From the NCBI GenBank assembly GCA_965228065.1, contig OZ245788.1, positions 806,001 to 870,000 of the forward strand: a stretch of 64,000 nucleotides of DNA, in the 5' to 3' direction. The position numbers and the translations under genes were made by a program. The notes beneath the pieces were generated by a model that was not told the origin of the DNA, made no database searches, and saw nothing but the letters and a program-made list of their open reading frames with translations. The stretch's first letter is position 1; each line of letters begins with the position of its first letter. Of this stretch, positions 16,909 to 25,978 are shown one piece after another. The DNA is from Sphingobium_A sp965228065. GTDB lineage: Bacteria; Pseudomonadota; Alphaproteobacteria; Sphingomonadales; Sphingomonadaceae.

Positions 16909-17849
16909 AACTCAGGATCGCCTTTTGCGCCGTTGCGCTCATTGCGTTGTGCGCTGCTGCGGCGCCGCGCCTGGCGCCCTATCTGTTCGCCGAGATCGCA
17001 CCTTACATCTTTGAAACTCCGGCGATGGCGCCAGTTCCCGCGCGCCTTTCGCGAGGCAGAATGCTCGACAGCTATTTCTCTGCCGAACCGCTGGGCAACG
17101 GCGATTATGCGATTGGCGAGCCCCGCAATTTTCTTGGCAACTACGCCTACCTGATCGTCGGGAAGGCACGCGCGCTATTGTTCGACGCAGGCACCGGAAC
17201 CGGCGATATACGTGCCGTGGTGACGCGGCTGACCAGCTTGCCAGTGACGATCATACCGTCGCATCTCCATTTCGATCATATCGGCGGCATCCATACCGGC
17301 GATCGCGTTGCCCTTATCGATCTGCCATCAACCAGACACGACGCTCGCGGTAACCTCTTCAGGCCCGGGCGTTACGAATATCTGAGCACGATCGGCGGCT
17401 CCGCGCCGACATTTCCTATCGCAGAATGGATCAGGCCCGGCGCCGATCTCGATCTCGGCGGGCGTAGCCTTCGTCTGATCTCGACGCCGGGGCACACAGT
17501 GCAGTCCGTGTCGCTTTACGATGAGACCAATCATCGAATATTCGTTGGCGACTTTCTCTACCCTGGGATGCTCTACGCCTTCCTGCCGGGGCATAGTCTC
17601 GACGCATATCTGCAGACCACCCGCCGCCTGCGCGCGATGCTGCCGGCCGATACGCGGCTCTGGACGGCGCATTGCTGTCGAAAGGGCGAGACCGGTGCCG
17701 CGCCCTGGCTGACGATCAGCGATCTCGCCGACCTCGAACGGACGCTGATCATGATCAACGCGGGCAAAGCAGAGGCGAAAGGCTTCTTTCCTCGCACCTA
17801 CCGAGTCAACGACCAGATGGACATCAGCACCGCCTGGTTTCGATCCTGA
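16905..17849 (+). CDS. Exported metallo-beta-lactamase-fold hydrolase
   Basis: A 314-residue protein with an N-terminal signal segment (IAFCAVALIALCAAAAPRLA) and the MBL metal motif SHLHFDH, followed by STPGHT and VGDFLY at the expected distances. It is likely a periplasmic zinc hydrolase acting on an ester, lactone or thioester. Its ATG overlaps the stop of the SnoaL-like gene. A second, unrelated MBL protein at 47448-48431 belongs to the next catabolic block. Confidence 0.82.
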   Translation: MKLRIAFCAVALIALCAAAAPRLAPYLFAEIAPYIFETPAMAPVPARLSRGRMLDSYFSAEPLGNGDYAIGEPRNFLGNYAYLIVGKARALLFDAGTGTGDIRAVVTRLTSLPVTIIPSHLHFDHIGGIHTGDRVALIDLPSTRHDARGNLFRPGRYEYLSTIGGSAPTFPIAEWIRPGADLDLGGRSLRLISTPGHTVQSVSLYDETNHRIFVGDFLYPGMLYAFLPGHSLDAYLQTTRRLRAMLPADTRLWTAHCCRKGETGAAPWLTISDLADLERTLIMINAGKAEAKGFFPRTYRVNDQMDISTAWFRS

Positions 17850-17894
17850 GGAGGTCCGGGCGGCCGCAATGAAGCATAACCGGGTTGGGATGAC

Positions 17895-18728
17895 ATGACG
17901 ACAAACCACGAAGCCGGCGAAGAGATCATTTTGTTCGGAGCAGGCCGTATGGGTTCGGCCCTGCTGCGTTCCTGGATCAAGGGCGGTTTCTCGCCCGATC
18001 GCATCAATGTCCGCGATCCGCGCCCAACGGCAGAACTGATCGCCTTTGCCGAACAAAACGGCGTGAGGCTCAATTCCCCGCCATGTGCATCGGAACGACA
18101 TGCCATTGTCGTCGCGGTCAAACCGCAGATGATTGCTTCCGTCGAACAGGAGATCAAAGCGATTCAGTCAAAGGACAAACTGATCATATCCGTTCTTGCC
18201 GGCTCGACGCTCGCCGATCTGGCCACCTTGTTTCCAGAGGCGGATGGCCTGGTGCGCACGATGCCCAACCTGCCGATAGAAGTAGGACGGGGTTTGACGA
18301 CCGCTGTTGCGCGCATTGGAACCAGCGCCCCTCACCGGAGAATGGTGACGGAATTGTTCAGCGCGGGCGGTACGCTTCTCTGGCTTGAGGATGAAGCGCT
18401 GATCAATGCGGCGACGGCAATTGCGGGATCGGGACCGGCCTATATCTTCTATATTGCCGAATGCATGACTCGCGCTGGAGCCGCCTTGGGTTTGGCGCCG
18501 GACCTTGCCGCGCGACTTGCCCGAGCGACCATCAGCGGCGCTGGCGAGATGCTGCACCAAAGCAGCGACAGCCCTGAAGATCTCCGACATGCTGTGACGT
18601 CCCCTGGTGGGACGACCCAGCAAGGACTGAGCGCGCTGATGCACGGCAAAAAACTGGAAGCCGCCTTCTCCGTTGCAGCGAGACGTGCGTGCCGACGCGC
18701 AGCCGAACTGTCAAAATCCATGAACTGA
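17895..18728 (+). CDS. proC: ProC-like pyrroline-5-carboxylate reductase
   Basis: A 277-residue protein with the nucleotide-binding motif EIILFGAGRMGSALLRSW, the substrate-loop region ATAIAGSGPAYIFYIAECM and the signature DLRHAVTSPGGTTQQGLSAL near the C-terminus: all hallmarks of P5C reductase. It normally makes proline from pyrroline-5-carboxylate. Its place directly after the MBL gene, 45 bp apart, could mean co-transcription with the catabolic unit, in which case it may reduce a related cyclic imine; otherwise it is an ordinary biosynthetic gene. Confidence 0.88.
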   Translation: MTTNHEAGEEIILFGAGRMGSALLRSWIKGGFSPDRINVRDPRPTAELIAFAEQNGVRLNSPPCASERHAIVVAVKPQMIASVEQEIKAIQSKDKLIISVLAGSTLADLATLFPEADGLVRTMPNLPIEVGRGLTTAVARIGTSAPHRRMVTELFSAGGTLLWLEDEALINAATAIAGSGPAYIFYIAECMTRAGAALGLAPDLAARLARATISGAGEMLHQSSDSPEDLRHAVTSPGGTTQQGLSALMHGKKLEAAFSVAARRACRRAAELSKSMN

Positions 18729-18818
18729 TCAAAGATGCGCGAACGCTGCTTGCTATCCAGCAGCAAAGTGCGTCGGCGCCCGATCTCGAGCCTCTTTTGA
18801 CCGTTGCGAGAGTCTGTT

Positions 18819-18938
18819 TGGAAAAGCGGTACCAGCCCAAGGTTCCGAAGATGCGAAGCATCGGTCGAGTGGCTGCGGAGGGTGGTACCGCCTCCAGAAA
18901 ACGCGCTTCCGCGCTTTCTCAAACAGGCTGTGAGCGGA
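18819..18938. repeat. REP-like repeat, copy 2, in a gene-free gap
   Basis: CTGTTTGGAAAAGCGGTACC (from 18818) and GGTACCGCC...CAAACAG (to 18936) are inverted with respect to each other. Inside is GAAAACGCG-CTTC-CGCGCTTTC, a near-perfect hairpin also found at 6023-6044. It lies between the convergent proC-like and TonB receptor genes. Confidence 0.6.
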
Positions 18939-18940
18939 CC

Positions 18941-21280
18941 TCAATATTTGAAGCTGATCGTCACGCCGTAGCTTGCCGGCATGCCCGCGATCTTGGCGAT
19001 GTAATCGGTCAGATGCGTGACGTTGTTGTAATAATATTCATTGGTGATGTTGCGTCCCCAGACCTGACCGCTCCAGCGCCCATCGGCGGATTCGAGGCCG
19101 AGACGGACATCGACCAGCGTGTAGGACGGCAACGTGAAGACGGGCGTGTTGCCGAAGGTGCCGGGGCTGCTGCTGTGATAGGTGAGTGCGCTGCCGATCG
19201 TCGCGTGCATCCCGCTGCCGCCCACCGGGAAGCGATATTCGGCATCTCCGACGAACTGCCATTTGGGCGTGTTGGGAAAGGATTCCCCGACATAGCTGGT
19301 CGGCGCGCCGAAGGGATCGCGCGGCTCGGCCGGCGCCACCGGATCGCGGCGCACCTTCGAACGCACATAGGTCAGCCCCGATGACAGGCGGAGCCCCTTG
19401 GCCGGGCGCAGTACCAGATTGGCCTCGAACCCGTAGACCTTCGACTTGGGAATATTGACGAGCTGCGGCAACGGACCGAACACCGGGGTCAGCACGATGC
19501 CCTTCAACTGCTTGTCGTCATAGTCGTTGTAGAAGAATGCGAAATCGGCATTGAGTAACCCGCCCGCCGTGGTGAAGCGCGTGCCCGCCTCATAGGCAAG
19601 AACGGCTTCCTGCGTGACCGGCGTGAACTGGCTGGAGAGGATCGCCGGCACCAGCGCGTAGCTGCCCGATTTATAACCCTTGGTCAGATTGGCATAGACC
19701 ATCATGTTGGTATCGAACTTGTAGTCGATGCCCGCCCGCCACGAGACATTGTCCTCGTCGAGCTTCGACGTGGCGAGGCCGGGCTTGAAGGTCGTCGCAT
19801 CGATCGTGACGCAGCCGAACGCGGGGATGTTGACCGGCGCGCCGGTGAAAAGCCCGGCGAGGAAGCCGAACGCGGTGGCGGCGGGAACCCCGACCGGGCC
19901 GACGCCCTCATCCTTGATGCAACCAGCGAAATCGCGCTTCTGCGAAGTGTAGCGCGCCGCGCCCTGCAGGGTCAGCCGATCTGTGACATGAAGGTCGAGG
20001 CTGCCGAAGACCGAAAGCGTATCGACCTTCTGGTTGGCGATCTGGCCCAAACGGGTGAACAGGAAGGGGCCGATCTGGTTGTTCGTGCCCTGGTTGGTCG
20101 TGATCGTGGACTCGTCGGCCTTCTCGTACTGGTAATTGCCGCCGATCATCCAATCGACGATGCCCGCCTTGCCGGCAAGGCGCAGTTCCTGGGCGAAGGT
20201 TTCGAGATCGGAATCATGCGCATCGATGCCGAAGGCGCCGAAGGCGGTGCCGTCGATGTCCATCGGCGAACTGCCCTTGAAGCGGTTATAGGCGGAGATC
20301 GAGGTCAGCGAGACGCTGTCCGCGATCGACCAGTCCGCACGCAGCGACGCCTGATGGAAACGGTCATTGCGGGCATAGTCGCGGCCCGGGCCCCAATCCG
20401 CTTCGCGCGCATTGTTCCGCGCGACGGGCGACGCCCGCATCGCATCGGCGATATATTGGGTGAGGGGCGTCACCGCGACCGCGGGCGCGAAGCCGACGAA
20501 TTGCGCCGCCTGCGTCTCGCCCTTGTCGCGCCATGCCGAAAGCGCCAGTTCGAAGCTCAGCGCATCGCTCGGCTTCCAGTCGAAGATCGCGCGGCCGTTG
20601 AGGAAGTTCTTCTTGCCCAGCCGATCGCCCGGCCGCGTCCGGCTAAATTGCCAGCCATCGGAGAACTCACCCTGCACCGCGACACGCGCCGACAGGCCTT
20701 CGCCCAGCGGTCCGCTCAGGAAGCCGTTGAAGCTGACTTCGTTGAACCGCGCAAAACCCGCGGTCATGCCGGCGGCCAGAGTGTCGGTCGGCTTGGCGGC
20801 GATGAAGTTGATCGCGCCACCGGTCGAATTCATCCCGAACAGCGTGCCCTGCGGTCCCTTCAGCACCTCGACCCGTTCCAGATCGAGCAAAGCCCCCCGC
20901 GCCATCACCGAATAGGGAAGTGCCACCTGATCGGTATAGACGCTGACGGCGGGGCCGGCCGAGGTGGAATTGTCGTTGTAGCCGATGCCCCGGATCGAGA
21001 AGATCGGCGTACCGAAAGCGCCCTGCTGATAGTTGAAGCCCGGCACCGCCTGCACGAGCTGCGACGCATCGACAATGCCCGCGCGGGCAAGCGTATCGCC
21101 GGTCACGACCGAGATCGACATCGGCACATCGGCCAGCCGCTCGGATCGCTTCTGCGCGGTGACGACGATTTCGTTCGTGTCCTCGGTATCGTCCGGCGCG
21201 GTCTGGGCCCATGCGCCGGCAACCGGCGTCATCGCCAGCAGAGACGCACCGAAGAAAAGCTTGCAGAATTTAGCGGTCAT
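18941..21280 (-). CDS. TonB-dependent outer-membrane receptor of the edc-like cluster
   Basis: A 779-residue receptor. The signal peptide is FFGASLLAMTPVAGAWAQ, followed by the TonB-box/plug region NEIVVTAQKRSERLADVP and VEVLKGPQGTLFGMNSTGG; the C-terminus ends in VTISFKY, fitting a beta-barrel. It would import a bulky hydrophobic substrate across the outer membrane using TonB energy. An EdcT receptor has such a role for estrogens in Caenibius (Novosphingobium) tardaugens; the matching role here is inferred from context. A CTCACATT-type site lies 133 bp upstream (21413). Confidence 0.93.
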   Translation of the reverse strand: MTAKFCKLFFGASLLAMTPVAGAWAQTAPDDTEDTNEIVVTAQKRSERLADVPMSISVVTGDTLARAGIVDASQLVQAVPGFNYQQGAFGTPIFSIRGIGYNDNSTSAGPAVSVYTDQVALPYSVMARGALLDLERVEVLKGPQGTLFGMNSTGGAINFIAAKPTDTLAAGMTAGFARFNEVSFNGFLSGPLGEGLSARVAVQGEFSDGWQFSRTRPGDRLGKKNFLNGRAIFDWKPSDALSFELALSAWRDKGETQAAQFVGFAPAVAVTPLTQYIADAMRASPVARNNAREADWGPGRDYARNDRFHQASLRADWSIADSVSLTSISAYNRFKGSSPMDIDGTAFGAFGIDAHDSDLETFAQELRLAGKAGIVDWMIGGNYQYEKADESTITTNQGTNNQIGPFLFTRLGQIANQKVDTLSVFGSLDLHVTDRLTLQGAARYTSQKRDFAGCIKDEGVGPVGVPAATAFGFLAGLFTGAPVNIPAFGCVTIDATTFKPGLATSKLDEDNVSWRAGIDYKFDTNMMVYANLTKGYKSGSYALVPAILSSQFTPVTQEAVLAYEAGTRFTTAGGLLNADFAFFYNDYDDKQLKGIVLTPVFGPLPQLVNIPKSKVYGFEANLVLRPAKGLRLSSGLTYVRSKVRRDPVAPAEPRDPFGAPTSYVGESFPNTPKWQFVGDAEYRFPVGGSGMHATIGSALTYHSSSPGTFGNTPVFTLPSYTLVDVRLGLESADGRWSGQVWGRNITNEYYYNNVTHLTDYIAKIAGMPASYGVTISFKY

Positions 21281-21412
21281 TTTTCCTCCCCAAAGGCCTT
21301 GATGGGCCCTTCTTGTCTAAGCTGTCCACATGCCGCGATGGCCGCGCATGCGACGGAAGATCGGTTTGGTTCGCCGCCTCCCTGAGCCATCACATGCCTA
21401 AGTGCCGCCCTG

Positions 21413-21427
21413 CTCACATTGTACTCG
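21413..21427. promoter_or_regulatory. Recurrent CTCRCATT-N3-CTC motif, upstream of the TonB receptor
   Basis: CTCACATTGTACTCG matches the direct-repeat motif found also at 24771, 37219, 41685 and 46212. It lies between the TonB receptor start (21280) and the stop of the upstream SDR (21458), where the receptor promoter is expected. Function as a regulator-binding site is inferred. Confidence 0.5.
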
Positions 21428-21457
21428 TCCGGATTGCCGGTTCGGCTCGGACCGGGA

Positions 21458-22258
21458 TCAGACCCCGATATCAACGCCACCGGCAGCCATCGCACGCATC
21501 AACCGCTCGCTCCGGGCGCACACTTCCCCGTCCCATTCGGGATGGGTGAAGATGTGCGGCTGTCCGCCAAGCGCCTGTTCCAGGATGATCCGGGCGGCCG
21601 TTTCAGGGGGCAGCACCCGGCAGAGCTCGGGCCTGAAAACCGGTCCGTCCTCCGATCCGCCGGACGGCTGGATCCCTGTCGCGATCCAGCCCGGACACGC
21701 AACCGACACGGCGATGCCCGACGGCGCCAGTTCCTCGCGCAGCACTTCCGAAAGGCCGACCACCGCGAACTTGCTGGCGGTATAGGCGCCGAAACCGGGC
21801 AGCGGCACCAAGCCCGCCATCGACGCGATGTTGACGATATGCGCCGGCCCCTCCGCCACCGCCATGCGCGGCGCGAAGGCCGCGACGCCATGGACGATCC
21901 CCATCAGATTGACGTCGAGGATCCGGCGCCATCTGCCGAGCGGCATGTCGAGCGCCGGTCCGAAATCCGCGATCCCGGCATTGTTGACCAGCATGTCGCA
22001 GCGACCGAACCGCCCGAAGCAGAGATCGGCCAGCCCTTCGACCGACGGCGCATCGGCGACATCGACCGCGACCGAAATCGCGGCGGCGCCACGCGCGGCG
22101 ATCCCGGCACAGACGGCGCTTGCACCGTCAGCGTCCAGATCCGCGACGATGACGGTGCCGCCGGATGCGGCGAACTGTTCGGCGATCGCACGGCCCAGGC
22201 CGCTCGCGGCGCCGGTGACGACGCCGATCCGGCCGGCAAGCCCAGCCACCGCGTTCAC
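21458..22258 (-). CDS. Short-chain dehydrogenase/reductase
   Basis: A 266-residue classical SDR: cofactor motif VVTGAASGLGRA, NNAG (LVNNAGIADF), active-site Ser in NIASMAG and YTASK (GAYTASKFA). It would oxidise or reduce an alcohol/ketone, for example a beta-oxidation hydroxyacyl intermediate or a steroid hydroxyl. The GTG start overlaps the stop of the crotonase gene upstream, so the two are coupled. Which hydroxyl it acts on is not decidable from sequence. Confidence 0.85.
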   Translation of the reverse strand: MNAVAGLAGRIGVVTGAASGLGRAIAEQFAASGGTVIVADLDADGASAVCAGIAARGAAAISVAVDVADAPSVEGLADLCFGRFGRCDMLVNNAGIADFGPALDMPLGRWRRILDVNLMGIVHGVAAFAPRMAVAEGPAHIVNIASMAGLVPLPGFGAYTASKFAVVGLSEVLREELAPSGIAVSVACPGWIATGIQPSGGSEDGPVFRPELCRVLPPETAARIILEQALGGQPHIFTHPEWDGEVCARSERLMRAMAAGGVDIGV

Positions 22259-23049
22259 CGGCCGGTGAATTGCGGCGTGGACCGGTTCTGGAACGCCGCC
22301 ACCGCGATCCGGTGATCCTCCATCAGCATCGTCAGATTTTCATAGGCCGCCGCGCGGTCGATGATGGCGTTGGCCGTCACCTTGAGCCCCGCATTGATCG
22401 ACGCCTTGGTCCATTTGATCGCGTTGGTGGCCCCTGCGGCCAGCCGCTCGGCCATGGCCTGCACCTTGGCGTCGATCTCGTCGATCGCCACCGCCTCGGT
22501 GATCAGTCCGATCGCCGCCGCCTCGGCCCCGGTGATCGGATCGCCGGTCAGCAGATAGCGCTTTGCCCGGGCATAGCCGATCAGTTGCGGCCAGATGACG
22601 GCGCCGCCATCGCCGGCGACCAGGCCGACCGATACGTGCGGATCGGCGAAGCGCGCATCGGGCGTCGCATAGATGAAGTCGCAGAACAGCGAGAGCGAAC
22701 ATCCGAGGCCGACCGCCGGGCCGACAACGCGGGCAATGACCGGCACCTCCAGATCGAGCATGCTGTTCTGGATGCGCCGGTCGTTCTCGATCGCCGCGAC
22801 CGTCGCGGCGGGATCGCTCTGCAGCGCCGCCAGCCAGCCGATATCGCCGCCCGCGCTGAAGGCCTGGCCCGCGCCGGTCAGGATCACCACGCCGACATCG
22901 GGATCCTGCGCGATATCGCCGAATATGCGCGAAAACTCGCCATGGATCAGCGGATTGACCGCGTTCTTCACCTCCGGACGATCGATCGTGACGGTCAGGA
23001 TTCGCCCGGCCCGCTCGATCTTCAGCCCCTTGTACGACGAATAGTCCAT
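22255..23049 (-). CDS. Enoyl-CoA hydratase/isomerase family protein
   Basis: A 264-residue crotonase. IDRPEVKNAVNP and the oxyanion-hole segments GAGQAFSAGGDIGW and VGPAVGLGCSL identify the fold. It likely hydrates, isomerises or hydrolyses a CoA ester produced by the ligase encoded immediately upstream. It is the second gene of the leftward ligase-crotonase-SDR unit. Confidence 0.87.
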   Translation of the reverse strand: MDYSSYKGLKIERAGRILTVTIDRPEVKNAVNPLIHGEFSRIFGDIAQDPDVGVVILTGAGQAFSAGGDIGWLAALQSDPAATVAAIENDRRIQNSMLDLEVPVIARVVGPAVGLGCSLSLFCDFIYATPDARFADPHVSVGLVAGDGGAVIWPQLIGYARAKRYLLTGDPITGAEAAAIGLITEAVAIDEIDAKVQAMAERLAAGATNAIKWTKASINAGLKVTANAIIDRAAAYENLTMLMEDHRIAVAAFQNRSTPQFTGR

Positions 23050-23065
23050 TGCTTTCCTTTCAGCG

Positions 23066-24688
23066 TCAGACGGATTGTTTCTGGAGAAAACGGCGCGTCA
23101 TTTCGGGCAGCAGCTCATGCTTCCTGACCTTGCCCGAGACGGTCACGGGCAGCGCGTCGACAAAGGCGACATAGCGCGGCACCTTCCAGCGCGAGACCCG
23201 CGCGCGCATCCACGTCCGGAGCTCCTCCGCATCGGGCGCGGAACCGGGCACGGGACGGATCACCGCGCAAAGCTCCTCGCCATATTTCTCGTCGGGCAGG
23301 CCGATCACCGCGACCTCGCCGACAAGCGGATGCTGGAGCAGAAAGGCCTCGATCTCGGCGGGGTAGAGATTCTCGCCGCCGCGAATGACCATCTCCTTCA
23401 GGCGGCCGACGATGGCGACATACCCCTCCGCATCCATCGTCGCGATATCGCCGGTCCTGAGCCAGCCATCCGCGTCGAAGGCGCGGGCGCTGTGTTCGGG
23501 GTCGCCATAACCGATCATCCGGCCGGGGCCGTCCACGCACAATTCGCCAGCCACGCCGCAGGGCTGCACCCGCCCGTCGCCATCGACGATCTTCATGGCG
23601 ACGCCGGGCAGCGCAAGGCCCGAACTGTGCGTCTTGCGTTCGGTGGCGTCGCCCGGCCGCACCGTCGCGCAGACGCCGCAGCTTTCGGTCTGGCCATATC
23701 CGTTGAGCATCTCGACGCCGAAATGACGCTCGCAGCGCGCCAGAAAGGCGGCCGAAACCGCGGCGCCACCAACGATGATCCTGCGCAGCGCGGACAGATC
23801 GCGGCGGCGCTCCGGATCGGCCTCCATCATCGAGGTCAGCATCGACGGCACGCCGATGAAACCGGTGCAGGCCTCGCGCTCCAATATGTCGAGCGCTTCG
23901 TCCGCCTTGAAGATGTAGATGGGCAATGTCGTCGCGCCGTTGACGAGTGCGCCGGGCGTCGAATTGCCCGAGCCGCCGACATGGAACAGCGGAAAGCCGT
24001 GACAGACCCGATCGCCCGGCCCGAAACCCCAGGCGCGGTAGGATCGCGCGCCGATAGTGACGATCGGACCATGCGGCAGCAGCGTCGCCTTTGGGCGGCC
24101 CGTCGTTCCCGACGTATATTGGATCATCAGCAGATCGGCCGGCTGGACGGGCGGGAGCGGACCGGACCGGTCGGTCTCGGCGATCATCCGGTCGACCTCG
24201 TCGCCGATATGATGAAGCGCCCGCAGCGACGGCGATGTGCGCCGCACGGTTTCGGCGATGTCGCGCATCCGCTCTCCGCCCGCCACCTCGTCATGAAAGA
24301 CGGCGACCGCGTCGGCGGCGACCAGCGCATAGTCGAGCTCCGCCGCGCGATAGAGCGGGTTCAGCGCGACAAGCACCATGCCGGCCCTGGCGATGGCGAA
24401 CTGGAGCGGAATCCAGTTGGGATGATTGGGCGACCAGATCGCGATGCGCTCACCCGGCCGGTAGCCGGCCGCGATCAGCGCATGGGCAAGCCGCGTCGCG
24501 CGGTCGTCGAGTTCGGCGAAGGACCAGCGCGTCTCCGCCACGCCGGACTGGCAGGCAAAGACCATCGCCTCCGCATCGGGCCAGGCCACGGCCGAGCGCG
24601 ACAGGGCGGCGCCAAGGGAAAGATCGTCCCGATCGCCATCCGCGCATGGCACGGCATCGGCAAGCCAAAGCGATTGGCTGAGCGGCAC
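23066..24688 (-). CDS. Acyl-CoA synthetase (ANL superfamily)
   Basis: A 540-residue adenylate-forming ligase with the AMP-binding loop IQYTSGTTGRPKATLLPHG, GYGQTESCG (A5) and the hinge region LRTGDIATMDAEGYVAIVGR followed by KEMVIRGGENLYPAEIE; the C-terminal Lys in VSGKVRKHEL is present. It activates a carboxylic acid to its CoA thioester, in this cluster presumably a ring-cleavage or side-chain acid. It is the first gene of a leftward unit diverging from the MaoC genes, with the 24771 motif between them. Confidence 0.92.
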   Translation of the reverse strand: MPLSQSLWLADAVPCADGDRDDLSLGAALSRSAVAWPDAEAMVFACQSGVAETRWSFAELDDRATRLAHALIAAGYRPGERIAIWSPNHPNWIPLQFAIARAGMVLVALNPLYRAAELDYALVAADAVAVFHDEVAGGERMRDIAETVRRTSPSLRALHHIGDEVDRMIAETDRSGPLPPVQPADLLMIQYTSGTTGRPKATLLPHGPIVTIGARSYRAWGFGPGDRVCHGFPLFHVGGSGNSTPGALVNGATTLPIYIFKADEALDILEREACTGFIGVPSMLTSMMEADPERRRDLSALRRIIVGGAAVSAAFLARCERHFGVEMLNGYGQTESCGVCATVRPGDATERKTHSSGLALPGVAMKIVDGDGRVQPCGVAGELCVDGPGRMIGYGDPEHSARAFDADGWLRTGDIATMDAEGYVAIVGRLKEMVIRGGENLYPAEIEAFLLQHPLVGEVAVIGLPDEKYGEELCAVIRPVPGSAPDAEELRTWMRARVSRWKVPRYVAFVDALPVTVSGKVRKHELLPEMTRRFLQKQSV

Positions 24689-24770
24689 GTCTTTCCTCCC
24701 CGAGTCCGGCTTTCCGTCCCGACCGGGACCGTGAGGCTGGAGGAATAGCGCGCACGCGCGACTTCACCTG

Positions 24771-24785
24771 CTCGCATTCGGCTCA
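24771..24785. promoter_or_regulatory. Recurrent CTCRCATT-N3-CTC motif between ligase and MaoC genes
   Basis: CTCGCATTCGGCTCA in the 197-bp divergent gap. It is identical at 14 of 15 positions to the site at 41685 (CTCGCATTGGGCTCA). It can serve both the ligase unit and the rightward MaoC unit. Confidence 0.6.
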
Positions 24786-24885
24786 ACTCCAGTCGTCTTC
24801 GGGGTCCACCCAATTGCGGGTGCATCGATCGCGCCATTATATGCAGTTCATCTCCCTTATCCCTTCGATCGACAGAGAAAATCGT

Positions 24886-25401
24886 ATGGATGATCTTCCC
24901 GATATCATTAAGGACTGGATCGGACGGCCGATGATCATCGTCGATCACGTCCTCACCGTCGAACAAGGTCTTTGGACCAATTTCTGCGTCGCGATCGAAG
25001 ACGGCAATCTTCTTTACTGGGATTATACGGCATCGCGCGATCAGACCGACAGCGTCATCGCCCCCCCGGCGATGCTGCCGAGCTGGGCGGTCGAGCATGA
25101 CTGGGCGCCCGGCCGCGATCGCCCGGCGCGGCGGACGCTGGAACTGCATTTCATGGTCAAGGACATGCTCGGCCTGCGCAACGGCATCGTGACCGAGGTC
25201 GAGCTCGAGCTGCACGCCCCGCTGCGCGCGGGTGAATCGGTCCGCGCGGAACAGATCCTGCGCACGGTCGGCCCCGAACGCGAAACCCGGCTCGGCACCG
25301 GGCGGAACTGGGAGATCGACGTGCAATATCGCAAGCCCGACGGCAGCCTTGCCGGCATCCAGCGCCTTCATTTCCTCGCTTATGGAAAGGTGGCGGCATG
25401 A
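24886..25401 (+). CDS. MaoC-like/FAS1-type dehydratase subunit A
   Basis: A 171-residue hotdog-fold protein (start at the ATG of MDDLPDIIKDWIGRPMIIVD). The region LYWDYTASRDQTDSVIAPP is like the N-terminal MaoC half (FAS1-type dehydratase) domain. Together with the next gene it likely forms a heteromeric enoyl-CoA hydratase of the ChsH1/MaoC type for bulky acyl-CoAs. An upstream in-frame ATG at 24814 is less likely because the AGAGA signal lies directly before 24886. Its stop overlaps the next start by 4 bp. Confidence 0.7.
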   Translation: MDDLPDIIKDWIGRPMIIVDHVLTVEQGLWTNFCVAIEDGNLLYWDYTASRDQTDSVIAPPAMLPSWAVEHDWAPGRDRPARRTLELHFMVKDMLGLRNGIVTEVELELHAPLRAGESVRAEQILRTVGPERETRLGTGRNWEIDVQYRKPDGSLAGIQRLHFLAYGKVAA

Positions 25402-25877
25402 ACGCGCCGATGCCCGGAACGATCACGCCGCTGGCGGGAGACGCACTGCCCGATCTCGTGATCGGCGTCACCCGCAAGATGATCATCGCCGGAGCCACGG
25501 GCAGCCGGGACTGGCAACCGCAACATCATGACAAGGATGCCGCGACACAGGCCGGCCTGCCCGACATCATCATGAACAACTATACCCAGGCGGGCCTGAT
25601 CAGCCGCTACGTCACCGACTGGAGCGGCCCGATCGGCCGCATCGGCCGGCTGAGATTTTCGATGCGGCGACCGATCTGCCCCGGTCGCGCGGTGCGTTTC
25701 AGCGGACGGGTCGTCTCGGTCGAGCGGACGGGCGACCAGATCGCCTGGATCCAGCTCGATATCGCGCTGAAGGATGGTGAAACGCTGCTGACCTCTGCCT
25801 CGGCCCGACTCGCCATGCCCGCCGATGCGAGCGCGCGCTCGCCCTGGCGCTGCCCGCCCGACGAATGGCGCCCTTGA
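25398..25877 (+). CDS. MaoC-like dehydratase/hydratase subunit B
   Basis: A 159-residue single hotdog protein. The segment GATGSRDWQPQHHDKDAATQ carries the Asp/His hydratase active-site pattern of MaoC enzymes (R-specific enoyl-CoA hydratase). With the 24886 gene it can form a split double-hotdog hydratase, as in steroid side-chain degradation. The two genes overlap and form one unit. Confidence 0.78.
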   Translation: MNAPMPGTITPLAGDALPDLVIGVTRKMIIAGATGSRDWQPQHHDKDAATQAGLPDIIMNNYTQAGLISRYVTDWSGPIGRIGRLRFSMRRPICPGRAVRFSGRVVSVERTGDQIAWIQLDIALKDGETLLTSASARLAMPADASARSPWRCPPDEWRP

Positions 25878-25887
25878 ACTGAAAGAT

Positions 25888-25902
25888 CGGCCGGAATGTG
25901 AG
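25888..25902. promoter_or_regulatory. Weak copy of the CTCRCATT motif before the long rightward operon
   Basis: The reverse complement reads CTCACATTCCGGCCG; the first half (CTCACATT) matches fully, the second half poorly. It lies 77 bp before the acyl-CoA dehydrogenase start at 25979, where a promoter for the long operon is expected. Confidence 0.35.
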
Positions 25903-25978
25903 CGTCACCCGAGTTGAGGGGGTCGCCGCCAGCCCGCACAGTCCACCGCATATCGAGCCCATGGAGCGCGCAACATCA

